30,109 nt of DNA from Planctomycetaceae bacterium (lineage in GTDB: Bacteria > Planctomycetota > Planctomycetia > Planctomycetales > Planctomycetaceae): the NCBI GenBank assembly GCA_041398785.1, contig JAWKUA010000042.1, positions 1 to 30,109 on the forward strand. Reading direction: 5' to 3'. Within the stretch, counting starts at the first letter, position 1, and the number at the start of each line of letters is the position of its first letter. Of the stretch, positions 19,972 through 27,759 are shown piece by piece. A model generated the notes under the pieces. It worked only from the letters and a program-made list of their open reading frames with translations, ran no database searches and was not told the origin of the DNA. Made by a program: the position numbers and the translations under genes.

Positions 19972-21339
19972 ATGGCAACGATCTTCAATCATCCGGCCAC
20001 AGGCTGTTCGACTCGGATCCGACCGAATGCCGCCGTTTGGCTGGTGGCATCAGCGCTGCTGACAGCGTCAGCGGGATGCAGTCAGTTCGCATTGAATGCG
20101 ATCCCTGTGTCGCGAGTGCCTTCTCAGATCCTCGCCGGCGAGCTGAAGGACGACTTCGAAGACATCTCTCCGCTGCGACTGCGGCAGGATCCGCCGGAAG
20201 CCTATCTGCTGGCCCCCGGCGATGTCCTTGGATTCCACATCTACGAACAGGCCGCGGCCGTCGCGGCAGCACAGACAAGCGCGGCTCGACAGTCGAACGT
20301 TCCGCTGCTGCCGGCAGTGCATTTTTCTGAAGACGGCAGCCTGCCCCCGGCCGTCGGGAATCCGATTGTCGTGCAGGACAACGGCACCATCGCGGTACCC
20401 ATTCTGTCGCCGATTCACGTAGAAGGACTGTCGCTGGTTCAGGCAACCGAGAAAGTGCGAAACGCCTATACCGTCGATACTGATACATTTCCCGATGACA
20501 CGCAGTTCTCGCTGACCATGATCCACCGTCGCACCGTGCGAGTGCAGGTGATTCGCGAAGAAAGCGGCGGGAAGGCCGACATCACAAAACGCGGAACCGG
20601 TCACATCGTGGACCTGCCCGCCTATGAGAACGACGTGCTGCACGCTTTGAGCGAAACCGGCGGGATGCCCGGAACGGACGCGAAGAACGAGGTCCTCATC
20701 TATCGCGGGATGTTCAACGAAGCGATCAGCTACGATCAGGTGCTGAATGGGATCTGCGTCGACAACTGCCAGGACCCGTGCTTCTGCAACGAAGCACCAC
20801 TGCCTGATCCGCCAAACCTGACTCGAATCCCGCTGCGATACAATCCGGCCAATCCACCGGTGTTCAGTCAGGACCAGATCCTGCTCCACGACGGCGACAT
20901 CGTGATCATTCGCAGCCGCGACGAAGAAACCTTCCTGACAGCCGGCCTGCTGGGCGGTGGCGAGTACCCGCTGCCCCGCGACAAGGACCTGGACGTTTTG
21001 GGAGCGATCGCCATCGCCGGGGGCCCGCTGGGTAACTTCGGAACTGGTATCGGCGGCGTCGGTGGTGGAGCCCGCGGTCGCGGCTTCGGAGGCACCGCCA
21101 ATCGTGGCGGCGGCGGATACTGCCAGCCATCGGAAGTGATCGTGATTCGCGAACTGCCGTGTGGTAACCAGATTACGATCAAGGTCGACCTGAACAAGGC
21201 TTTGGAAGATCGGTCGCAGCGAATCCTGATCAAGCCTAACGACGTCGTGATGCTGCGATACACGCTGACCGAAGAAATCGGAAACGTGGTGCTGAACCTG
21301 ATTCAGTTCAACTACTTCCTGAACTCAATCGGCCGATAA
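19972..21339 (+). CDS. Polysaccharide biosynthesis/export lipoprotein (Wza-like)
   Basis: Predicted outer-membrane export channel subunit of 455 residues. A lipobox (TASAGC, Cys36) follows the signal peptide. The Poly_export domain starts at about residue 75 (YLLAPGDVLGFHIYE), with IAVPILSPIHVEGLSLVQAT further on, then SLBB-type segments (IVDLPAYENDVLHALSETGG near 210; DLDVLGAIAIAGG near 340) and the family-like end IKPNDVVMLRYT. Two additions are unusual: a Cys cluster C262-x3-C266-x3-C270-x-C272, and a Gly-rich loop at about 350-382 inside the second SLBB. No C-terminal Wza membrane helix is obvious. ATG 19972 has GGAGG eight bases upstream. A strong terminator follows. No glycosyltransferases or Wzc-like kinase lie nearby. 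Confidence 0.88.
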   Translation: MATIFNHPATGCSTRIRPNAAVWLVASALLTASAGCSQFALNAIPVSRVPSQILAGELKDDFEDISPLRLRQDPPEAYLLAPGDVLGFHIYEQAAAVAAAQTSAARQSNVPLLPAVHFSEDGSLPPAVGNPIVVQDNGTIAVPILSPIHVEGLSLVQATEKVRNAYTVDTDTFPDDTQFSLTMIHRRTVRVQVIREESGGKADITKRGTGHIVDLPAYENDVLHALSETGGMPGTDAKNEVLIYRGMFNEAISYDQVLNGICVDNCQDPCFCNEAPLPDPPNLTRIPLRYNPANPPVFSQDQILLHDGDIVIIRSRDEETFLTAGLLGGGEYPLPRDKDLDVLGAIAIAGGPLGNFGTGIGGVGGGARGRGFGGTANRGGGGYCQPSEVIVIRELPCGNQITIKVDLNKALEDRSQRILIKPNDVVMLRYTLTEEIGNVVLNLIQFNYFLNSIGR

Positions 21340-21384
21340 CAAGCCGCATCCCGGAGATCACTGCCGGGGAATGTGGATACACCC

Positions 21385-21430
21385 AAAAGCCGGTGTCGAA
21401 CGCGCTTCGACACCGGCTTTTTTCGTTTTT
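21385..21430 (+). terminator. Strong intrinsic terminator after the Wza-like gene
   Basis: A perfect 16-bp inverted repeat, AAAAGCCGGTGTCGAA (21385-21400) and its complement at 21406-21421, has a five-base loop (CGCGC) and runs into a T-rich tract (TTTTTTCGTTTTTT). The A-run on the left arm would let it work in both directions. It begins 45 bases after the stop codon. Confidence 0.93.
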
Positions 21431-21793
21431 TGCCGGTGCGGGGTCTGGTCGCTGAAACCCGGGCATCAGCGGGAAACGCGGCCGTTGGCGACTTGCGAGC
21501 CCTTCCGCTGGCGGCCGCCCACGAGGTGCGGCACCGGGCACTTGAACCCGATCCGCGAGAATCGGCCGGTTGACTCGCCAAGTTTTCAGTCTTTCCGGCC
21601 GCTTCGGCAGACTCTGCCGCTGATTGAGGTCATCCCGCATTCTCTGGGAAGGTTGAGGCCACAGGATCGCCAAACGCGACTCCCACTCACGCCGCATCCG
21701 TGATACAGCTACCGCCCCGAATCGGTCCTGATCGGTCGCCGCCCTCGCGCGCTGCTGGCCGTGATTCCCGCAAACGAAACGGAGCACTCCGCA
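21431..21793. other. Gene-free region upstream of the SH3 gene
   Basis: About 360 bp between the terminator and the SH3-domain gene. No gene with a ribosome binding site was found; the long minus-strand frame crossing it is antisense to the SH3 gene and ends at the terminator. A TTGACT at 21570-21575 could be a -35 box, but no convincing -10 follows. Confidence 0.4.
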
Positions 21794-23218
21794 ATGCGCC
21801 GAAAGCTCTTCCTGACATCTGTGGTTTTGTGCCTGACCGCAGCGGTTTCCGCTGAGGCTCAGATCAGTCAGTTCCCGTACAAGGCTCGCGTCGTCGAAGA
21901 CGGAGCCTACGTGCGCAGCGGCGTCGTCAACGGTGAGCCCTATTATCCGACGCAGCGGCTCGCCAAAGACGCCGTGGTCACAGTTCTGCGACACGACCCG
22001 GGCGGCTGGTACCAGATTGAACCCCCGGAAGGCAGCTTCAGTTGGGTGGCGGAGGAATACATCCGCCTTACGACCAGTGGCCACGGTGAAGTCGCGGAAA
22101 ACAGTATCGTGGCATTCGTCGGCAGCGAATTCGGCGACGAAACCAGCGTCTGGCAGCGGCTGCTGCGTTCCGGCGAAGAAGTCACGATTCTCGGCAAAAA
22201 GCTGGTTGATACGGCCGACGGTCCCAAGTCCATGTTGAAGATTGTGCCGCCGACGCGTGAATATCGCTGGATCGCAGGTTCCGCCGTTGTTCCCGTCGGA
22301 GACGGCGTTCGGCAGCAACACGACAGCGATCCGTTCCGAGTTCCCTCCAACGCGCGGCGGCCGTCGGGCAGCGATCCGATTTCCGTCCCCGACGGCGATG
22401 TCCCGCCGATCGGGCACCAGGACGCGGCAGCGGTTCGTCCGAGTCCGCAGTTGGCTCGCCTGCAGCAGATTCGAAGTCAGCAGCAGGAGCTTCGTGAAAT
22501 CGACGACCGGTTCCGCAGCATGCTGCTCGATGAACCTTCGAACTGGGATCTGGACGAAATCGAATCGGCGTACCGCAACCTGCAGAACGAGACCAGCCAC
22601 AAGCCACTGGCCGGACAGATCGATCTCCGGTTTCCCGCGATTGAACGCTATCGCCGCAGACACGCGGAATACGTCGACTTCAAGAGGCTGACGTCTCAGA
22701 CGGAACAGCGTGACGCGCAGCTGCTTGCGTCGCAGTACGGTCTCGGCGGAGCGACCGCCATGTCGAACACCGGTGACCTGACGGCATCCGACTTCGACGG
22801 TGAACGCATCAGTCTGGCCGACGCGACGTCGCCAACATCCGGCATCGTCTCCGACTCCCCCGCACAGCCGTCGCTGCAGCCGCATCCCGATGCGAACTTC
22901 CTGCAGCTCCGGTCCGCCGAGCCCATTGCGGACAGCAACACCGACCTGCAGCTTCCGTCGCTGAATATCCCGGCGTCGAGCCGGTACATCGGCGCTGGAA
23001 TTCTGCAGAGATCCGCGGCCTCGGAAGGCGAAACACAGTACGTTCTGGCAACGCCCAGCGGGCGAGTCCTCGCACACGTTGCGCAGAAGGGCGACGTGGA
23101 CCTGGAATCGTATGTCGGTCAGTCCGTCGGCCTGTACGGCAGCCGCCAGTACCGAAGCGATCTGAAAAGCGACTTCATCGAAGCCAGCGGTTTGGAAGCG
23201 GTGAAGATCCGTCGATAA
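21794..23218 (+). CDS. Secreted protein with N-terminal SH3-like domains
   Basis: Predicted exported protein of about 474 residues. Signal peptide MRRKLFLTSVVLCLTAAVSAEA is followed by a bacterial SH3-like domain (about 25-95: KARVVEDGAYVRSG, GGWYQIEPPEGSFSWVAEEYI) and a second related unit (about 100-170: NSIVAFVGSEF, GEEVTILGKK, REYRWIAGSAVVPV). The middle is charged and helical (LARLQQIRSQQQELREIDD). A C-terminal beta-rich part (GRVLAHVAQKGDVDLESYVG, then QSVGLYGSRQYRSDLKSDF) looks like a separate conserved domain. SH3b domains often bind cell wall or peptides, so envelope attachment is plausible. Start 21794 is chosen over 21761 because GGAG lies nine bases upstream and it starts the signal peptide. 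Convergent with the MFS gene. Confidence 0.78.
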   Translation: MRRKLFLTSVVLCLTAAVSAEAQISQFPYKARVVEDGAYVRSGVVNGEPYYPTQRLAKDAVVTVLRHDPGGWYQIEPPEGSFSWVAEEYIRLTTSGHGEVAENSIVAFVGSEFGDETSVWQRLLRSGEEVTILGKKLVDTADGPKSMLKIVPPTREYRWIAGSAVVPVGDGVRQQHDSDPFRVPSNARRPSGSDPISVPDGDVPPIGHQDAAAVRPSPQLARLQQIRSQQQELREIDDRFRSMLLDEPSNWDLDEIESAYRNLQNETSHKPLAGQIDLRFPAIERYRRRHAEYVDFKRLTSQTEQRDAQLLASQYGLGGATAMSNTGDLTASDFDGERISLADATSPTSGIVSDSPAQPSLQPHPDANFLQLRSAEPIADSNTDLQLPSLNIPASSRYIGAGILQRSAASEGETQYVLATPSGRVLAHVAQKGDVDLESYVGQSVGLYGSRQYRSDLKSDFIEASGLEAVKIRR

Positions 23219-23239
23219 GCGCGAATTCGGAGTCCTCGA

Positions 23240-23265
23240 CTGTCACTCAACTGGATCAGTGACAG
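23240..23265. terminator. Hairpin between convergent genes, possible bidirectional terminator
   Basis: CTGTCACT (23240-23247) and AGTGACAG (23258-23265) form a perfect 8-bp stem with a 10-base loop, overlapping the stop codon of the MFS gene and 20 bases after the SH3 gene. There is no T tract, so intrinsic termination is uncertain. Confidence 0.35.
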
Positions 23266-24652
23266 CGGCACCATCGGAGCCGGTGCCGGCTTCGTCGGTC
23301 GCCGATGTGGCATCTGTGGCATTCGCCGCAAAGAGCGCCGCGCAAATCGCGATGATCAGACACGGAACGATCCAGAACCCCCGCCAGTTGGTAGCGGCTT
23401 CTTCGGCCGTTGAAGGCTCGGCCGCTGTGGCGGGAACCGGTTTCGTAAAGTACTGATGCAGCCAGCCGGAAAGCTCCGAGCCCAGGTACATGCCGAGCCC
23501 GTAAACCAGGAATCCGTAGACCTGCTGAGCGGTCGCAGTCAGTTGTGCCGGTGCGATCGCAGCGGTATTGATCATGCCTGCCGCGAAGAAGAAATCGAAG
23601 CAGATTCCGTGAATCGCAACGCCCAGCAGGATCAGCGGCAGCGGCCGACCAATCGCGAACAGCCCGAACCGCAGCGCCCAGGCCGCGACGCCGACCAGCA
23701 ACACGTGGTTCATGTTGGCGTTATCTTTGCCGAGGAACGCGGGCAGCGTCAGCATGAAGAATATCTCGATCCATTGCCCGATCGTCATCACGGGACCGAC
23801 CACGTTCGAACCAATGCCCCGTTTTTCCAGGTACAGGGCGGCGAAGGCAAAGTACAACCCCATCGCCATCGCGGTCGCGAACGAAACGCCGAAGAACACG
23901 GGATACGACGTGATCATTGTCTTGGCGCCGGCGATAGCACCAATTTCCTCGGCAGCCACGTCCGCCGCTTCGCCGGATGCCGCGGCGGCCTCAGCCGCCA
24001 GAACGGCCGCCGGTTTCGTGACTGGCAACGTAAAGGCATAAAGTCCCAGGATCGCCGATAATCCGCACGCCAGCAGCAGCGGACGCTCGTTCATCGGTTC
24101 CCCCTTCTTCAGAATCAGTGCATGCGACAGACCGGCGATAATCCAGCCGATCGTGCCGAACACGCGGATCCACGGAAAGCCCTCTCCTGCATTGCCGCCG
24201 AAAATGTCGGCGTCGTGAGCGAAAACAATCGAATTCACCAGCGACAGCGTTGGCGCAAACAGCACCGCGTACACCAGAGCGATCCAGAAGAACGGTCGCG
24301 GCTTTGCGGTCTTTGCCATCAGGAACAGAAACACCGCCCCTGACAGATGCAGGCCGCCGATCAGGATTTCCTGATTGATGTACTTGTCCGCAATCGGTCC
24401 GACGATCATGGGCGAAATGATCGAACCCAAAGGAATCGTGGCGTAAATGCGGCCGATCTCCGTGCCCTTAAAGCCGCGAGCGTTCAGCATGTTGCCGAGA
24501 ACGACGTACCACGCTCCCCAGACCGCGAATTGCAGGAAGTGCAACAGACAGAAGTTCCAGTGCCGAGGCACGAACTCCAGAAAATGTTTGACTCCATCGA
24601 CGAATCCGCCGGGTGTCTCCTGAGCCAGGAGCAGGAATGAGAGGTCAAACAC
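23243..24652 (-). CDS. MFS transporter, nucleoside:H+ symporter-like
   Basis: Predicted inner-membrane transporter of about 469 residues with roughly twelve membrane segments. The N-terminal block (LLHFLQFAVWGAWYVVLGNML, GRIYATIPLGSIISPMIVG, IADKYI) and FPWIRVFGTIGWIIAGL fit the nucleoside:H+ symporter (NupG/XapB) branch of the MFS. An Ala/Glu-rich loop (AAEAAAASGEAADVAAEE) lies at about residues 220-245, between the halves. Substrate is not determinable. The longest frame starts at 24748, but GTG 24652 is preferred because AAAGGTGG lies four to five bases upstream and upstream residues lack membrane-protein character. The C-terminal tail is acidic and Thr/Ala-rich. Confidence 0.82.
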   Translation of the reverse strand: MFDLSFLLLAQETPGGFVDGVKHFLEFVPRHWNFCLLHFLQFAVWGAWYVVLGNMLNARGFKGTEIGRIYATIPLGSIISPMIVGPIADKYINQEILIGGLHLSGAVFLFLMAKTAKPRPFFWIALVYAVLFAPTLSLVNSIVFAHDADIFGGNAGEGFPWIRVFGTIGWIIAGLSHALILKKGEPMNERPLLLACGLSAILGLYAFTLPVTKPAAVLAAEAAAASGEAADVAAEEIGAIAGAKTMITSYPVFFGVSFATAMAMGLYFAFAALYLEKRGIGSNVVGPVMTIGQWIEIFFMLTLPAFLGKDNANMNHVLLVGVAAWALRFGLFAIGRPLPLILLGVAIHGICFDFFFAAGMINTAAIAPAQLTATAQQVYGFLVYGLGMYLGSELSGWLHQYFTKPVPATAAEPSTAEEAATNWRGFWIVPCLIIAICAALFAANATDATSATDEAGTGSDGAAVTDPVE

Positions 24653-24719
24653 GTAGCCACCTTTCTGAGAGATTCCTGGACGCTGAATAAGTGCTGAACA
24701 ATGGCCTGAGCGGACGGCC

Positions 24720-24748
24720 AGTCTACAGCGTTCTGCGCCGTCGCGCAA
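24720..24748 (-). promoter_or_regulatory. Candidate promoter for the MFS gene
   Basis: On the minus strand TTGCGC (24748-24743) and TAGACT (24725-24720) are 17 bases apart, placing a start near 24713 and a leader of about 60 bases before GTG 24652. The match is 3 of 6 and 4 of 6 to consensus, so this is tentative. It also argues for the internal start. Confidence 0.3.
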
Positions 24749-24830
24749 CTCTCAGCGCTGCGGAGGCGTCGTTTTTTTAACGCCGAAGTGACCGGCGCCT
24801 GATGTTCCCGCGGCGATTGTCTGGCCGACA

Positions 24831-24849
24831 CGAGCACTCCGAGTGCTCG
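24831..24849. repeat. Perfect short hairpin CGAGCACT / CCG / AGTGCTCG
   Basis: An 8-bp perfect stem with a three-base loop lies in the divergent gap between the MFS gene and the pilin-like gene. No T tract follows on either strand. It could be a protein-binding site. Apart from this, the promoter candidates and the dyad at 24975-25005, the 24653-25048 gap shows no gene. Confidence 0.4.
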
Positions 24850-24937
24850 CCCGATTAGCTTCTGCGCGGCCCGTCGGCGTCTCCTGTGCCCCCAGAAACA
24901 AAAGTATCGATTTAACCCAATTTATCCAAATTAACAT

Positions 24938-25005
24938 TCATGCCGCCGTCAGTTGGCCCGTAGAATCGGCGTAACCGGTTCAACACGATTAATCGAAAGA
25001 ACCGG
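24938..25005 (+). promoter_or_regulatory. Candidate promoter with nested palindromic operator
   Basis: A possible promoter, TTCATG (24938-24943), 17 bases, TAGAAT (24961-24966), is followed at about +2 by a nested dyad: CCGGTTC (24975-24981) pairs with GAACCGG (24999-25005), and inside it CGATTAATCG (24986-24995) is a perfect 10-base palindrome. The position over the transcription start suits a repressor operator, or a leader hairpin. The pilin-like gene starts 44 bases later. The -35 match is poor (3 of 6); the dyad itself is certain. Confidence 0.4.
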
Positions 25006-25048
25006 CACCACCACACCAAACCGCCAATTCCACGGGAGACAACCGGAC

Positions 25049-25486
25049 ATGAATCTGCTTCGAAAACTCTGGAACGACGACGCGGGCGTTCTGCTGTCCG
25101 CGGAGGCTGCTGTTGTGGGAACAGTCGCGGCGGCGGGAATCACGGCCGGTGCCACAACGCTGGCGACGTCGGTCAATGAAGAATTGAAAGAGCTGGCGTT
25201 TTCGCTGCGAAGCCTGGACCAGAGCTACTGCATTCCCGCGCAGGAAGGCTGCCATGCGTGCGTCGCCGGAAGCTCGTTCACGCAGGATCCGGTGGAAGAT
25301 TCGCTGGCGGCCCTGAGAGAAGTCGCGGACGCGGCGCAGGCTCAGCAGGACAAAGACGCGGCATCGGTCGAGGAATCCGAGGCCGCTAAGCCACAGGCTG
25401 CCGAACGGAAAGCGAAGAATGCGAAACAGAACAAGAAGAAGCCGGCCCGCAACAGGAAGCCTCGGAAAAAGCCGGCCGGCGAATAG
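25049..25486 (+). CDS. Small single-helix pilin-like protein with 'SAE...LDQSY' signature
   Basis: Predicted 145-residue protein. A short charged leader (MNLLRKLWNDDAG) precedes one hydrophobic helix (VLLSAEAAVVGTVAAAGITAGATTLATSV), then NEELKELAFSLRSLDQSYC. The charged leader, Gly and following Glu recall type IVb (Flp/TadE-like) prepilins, but Glu is at +6 after the Gly rather than +5. I recall similar SAE/QSY proteins as a recurrent planctomycete family of unknown function. Residues about 70-85 have three Cys (CIPAQEGCHACV). The last 45 residues are Ala/Lys-rich, ending strongly basic. Start 25049 is chosen over 24953 because GGGAG lies ten bases upstream. No Tad/pilus assembly genes lie nearby. 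Confidence 0.72.
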   Translation: MNLLRKLWNDDAGVLLSAEAAVVGTVAAAGITAGATTLATSVNEELKELAFSLRSLDQSYCIPAQEGCHACVAGSSFTQDPVEDSLAALREVADAAQAQQDKDAASVEESEAAKPQAAERKAKNAKQNKKKPARNRKPRKKPAGE

Positions 25487-25514
25487 TCGCGGATTCCATT
25501 TCGTGGATCTCGCA

Positions 25515-25557
25515 CCGACGCAATCAGGACTCCACAAGGCAGCACTGGTTGCGTCGG
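25515..25557. terminator. Inverted repeat between convergent genes
   Basis: CCGACGCAA (25515-25523) and TTGCGTCGG (25549-25557) form a perfect 9-bp stem with a 25-base loop, 29 bases after the pilin-like gene and before the convergent stop at 25649. No T tract, so termination is only a possibility. Confidence 0.3.
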
Positions 25558-25648
25558 AGCGATTCGGATGGCCCGGCGCAACAACGCGCACATCGCGACA
25601 GGTTCCGGTTCGAATTCCGCAGCGTCATCGTGCTTCGTCCCGCTGTTC

Positions 25649-27268
25649 TTATGGCAGCAGGAAAATCAGGCCCACGGTGGCGGCTGCCTGAACGGCGACA
25701 CCGCCAAGGTCGACTTCGTCCGGTCGCGGGAAATACGCGTCAGGTCCGAAACTGCTGCACATCGGACAGTCCGGCTTCGCGGCGACGCAATCATGCGGCG
25801 GTTCGGCGACCATCATGTACGGCAGAACCGGGATTCGTCCGGCGAAATGAGCGATTGAGACCAGTTCCGTCAGGCAGCCGTGAGCCTGGCCGCAGCGTTC
25901 CAGATTCGGGTCTTCAAAATACAGCGGGCGATAGCAGATCGGGTACGCGTTTCGATTCGGCGAATACATGCTGTGACCCGAAGCCCACTGATACTGCGGT
26001 TCCTGAAATCCCTGCAGTTGGCGAGCCTGGTTGGTCGGCAATTGATCGGGCGGATTGTGAGCCTCGATGTTGGCGCTTCCCAGCGTAACAGCGTAGATCG
26101 GATTGAAGATCTCAACTCCGTCGAAAGCGCCCGTCGTTCCGGAATCTGCGTTTGAACGGATCGGATGCTCGTCGGCCGGAGGCAGCGGCGGCACTGCCAG
26201 CAGCACGCCCTGAGATTCGTCGACGGACTGTGGCTGCGACGAAGCCAGCCGGACAATGCCCGCCGTATTGTGGTTTCCGGGCACCGGCGAGACCGCCCCG
26301 GAGAGCGCCCCGGAGAGCGCGCCGGAGACCGGACTCTGCGAGATCGACTTTCGCGGTCGCACCGGACCTGTCAGCGTGACCGATGTCTTTTTCTCCGACG
26401 TAGCACCGGCCGCGCGATGGTCCACCAGCGACGCCAGTTCGTCCTGGAAACCTGCCGAAGGATCGCTCGATACGGACTGCGGAATGCCAGGTGCCGGTTC
26501 GGTCACCGGCTTCGGTGCCGGCAACCGTCGCACAACAGCCGCCGGCGACGAATGCGGTTCGGTCTTCCGGGCCACTGGCTTCGAAACGTGTTCCACCGCG
26601 GCTGGCTGAGCCGCTTCGGCCTGCGTTGCCGCCGGAGCCTTTTCAAAGGCGGCTGCCCTCAAGTCGCGCATGCCGATAAACGGCCGCGTTTCCCGAAACG
26701 CAAACGTCGGCGGCATTGATCGATAGATCTCGGGATTCATTGATTCCGAAGGACCATCTTCCGCCTTCGCTGGTTCTGCCGTCGCGACAGGAACCGGGCG
26801 GATCGGAACGTTCTCAAGTCGACGCGGCGACGGTTGCACCGCTGGCGGTTCGGGTTGAACATCAGGCACCGGACGCAGCGCGGCAATGCTGACGTCGGGC
26901 GACAACAGTGAAATCGGAGCCATCCGGGTGGCGATGAGTTTCTCGGGCAGCGGTTGGGAGCTTTCCGGCTGTTTCTGACGTTCGCGCCGGATGTTGTCGG
27001 ACACCGGGGTCACGGGAGACAGCCGAACGATGCGTTCGCGGGCTCGGGAGTCAATGTCGCGCCGAATCCCGTCGGACAGCGCGCGCGTCGGAGCGGACAC
27101 GCCGGATGCACGCGTCGCCTCAGCCCCTTTCAGCAACCCGACCTGCTGCGCTGACCGTTCGAACGGCCGCCTTCCGATGGGACCCAGCGGGCTGGTCTGA
27201 GCGGCAGCAACTGCCGAAAATGTCGCGACGAATATCAACATCGCAGGACGCAGGTAGAACGCAGACAT
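25649..27268 (-). CDS. Secreted Pro/Ala-rich protein with planctomycete 'PLYFEDPNLERCG' block
   Basis: Exported protein of 539 residues; signal peptide MSAFYLRPAMLIFVATFSAVAAA. Residues about 25-400 are low-complexity Pro/Ala/Ser/Arg, probably disordered. The conserved-looking part is the last 120 residues: NAYPICYRPLYFEDPNLERCG, cysteines in HGCLTEL, HDCVAAKPDCPMCSSFGP, and a hydrophobic C-terminal segment (VAVQAAATVGLIFLLP) that may anchor it. I recall this block from other planctomycete proteins, without known function. A 12-bp tandem repeat (three units, 26295-26330) encodes SGAL-type repeats. ATG 27268 has GGGGAAAAGGG directly upstream. Convergent with the pilin-like gene, separated by 162 bp. 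Confidence 0.72.
   Translation of the reverse strand: MSAFYLRPAMLIFVATFSAVAAAQTSPLGPIGRRPFERSAQQVGLLKGAEATRASGVSAPTRALSDGIRRDIDSRARERIVRLSPVTPVSDNIRRERQKQPESSQPLPEKLIATRMAPISLLSPDVSIAALRPVPDVQPEPPAVQPSPRRLENVPIRPVPVATAEPAKAEDGPSESMNPEIYRSMPPTFAFRETRPFIGMRDLRAAAFEKAPAATQAEAAQPAAVEHVSKPVARKTEPHSSPAAVVRRLPAPKPVTEPAPGIPQSVSSDPSAGFQDELASLVDHRAAGATSEKKTSVTLTGPVRPRKSISQSPVSGALSGALSGAVSPVPGNHNTAGIVRLASSQPQSVDESQGVLLAVPPLPPADEHPIRSNADSGTTGAFDGVEIFNPIYAVTLGSANIEAHNPPDQLPTNQARQLQGFQEPQYQWASGHSMYSPNRNAYPICYRPLYFEDPNLERCGQAHGCLTELVSIAHFAGRIPVLPYMMVAEPPHDCVAAKPDCPMCSSFGPDAYFPRPDEVDLGGVAVQAAATVGLIFLLP
26295..26330. repeat. 12-bp tandem repeat inside a coding region
   Basis: Three units of GCCCCGGAGAGC (the third with changes) encode S-G-A-(L/V) repeats on the minus strand. 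Length variation by multiples of 12 would keep the frame. Confidence 0.6.
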
Positions 27269-27323
27269 CCCTTTTCCCCGATCAACCGGTCACACTTCAG
27301 ACGGAAGCCACGCGCCAACTGGT

Positions 27324-27406
27324 TTATGCTGGCCGCGGCGGACGCCGATCCTTTTCGCTCTTCTTACTCCCGCGAGCCCGAATGTCACATTCTGCCCCGC
27401 TCGCGG
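27324..27406. repeat. Dispersed intergenic repeat, uninterrupted copy
   Basis: The left 35 bases (27324-27358) match 816-850 at 30 of 35 positions. After 12 bases, a 36-base hairpin unit (27371-27406) matches 1096-1131 at 29 of 36. Its ends, CCGCGAGC (27370-27377) and GCTCGCGG (27399-27406), are perfectly complementary, leaving a 21-base loop. It lies in the gap between divergent genes. Confidence 0.7.
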
Positions 27407-27759
27407 TTTAGTCGCCGGAACGTGCGACTTGACAGCACAATTGCCGCAGCCTGTGAGTATTCATCACATTCTGCCTTCTCATCGTCTTTGTTCGGCGCGG
27501 AACAGCCGTCAGGGTTAGAAAACCGGGTCTGATTCGTTCAATCCGCCCAGCCGGAATGGTCTGCGAAGAAGAACAAGTGTCTCCGAAATGCCACGCCGTT
27601 CTTACTGTCATAGTCTTTCCGGAACGCTCGATTATCGCAGGCAACGCAGCTTAACGGCCCGACGCGCAGAAAAGCTTTGTTTTTCCGATCCCGCAGCGCT
27701 TAGGATCTGAAGCAAAAGCCCGATCTTCGCGACCTCTGCCTGAACACGGATTCCGCCGA
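27407..27759. other. Gene-free region upstream of the surface-protein gene
   Basis: About 350 bp without a supported gene. A perfect TTGACA occurs at 27429-27434 on the plus strand but has no good -10 box at 16-18 bases. No terminator or RNA gene was recognised. Confidence 0.4.

Noticed and set aside
21308..23077. Long minus-strand ORF (589 codons) opposite the SH3 gene
   Set aside because: It lies antisense to a gene with a signal peptide and Shine-Dalgarno, and crosses the terminator. Its length reflects GC-rich codon bias on the other strand.
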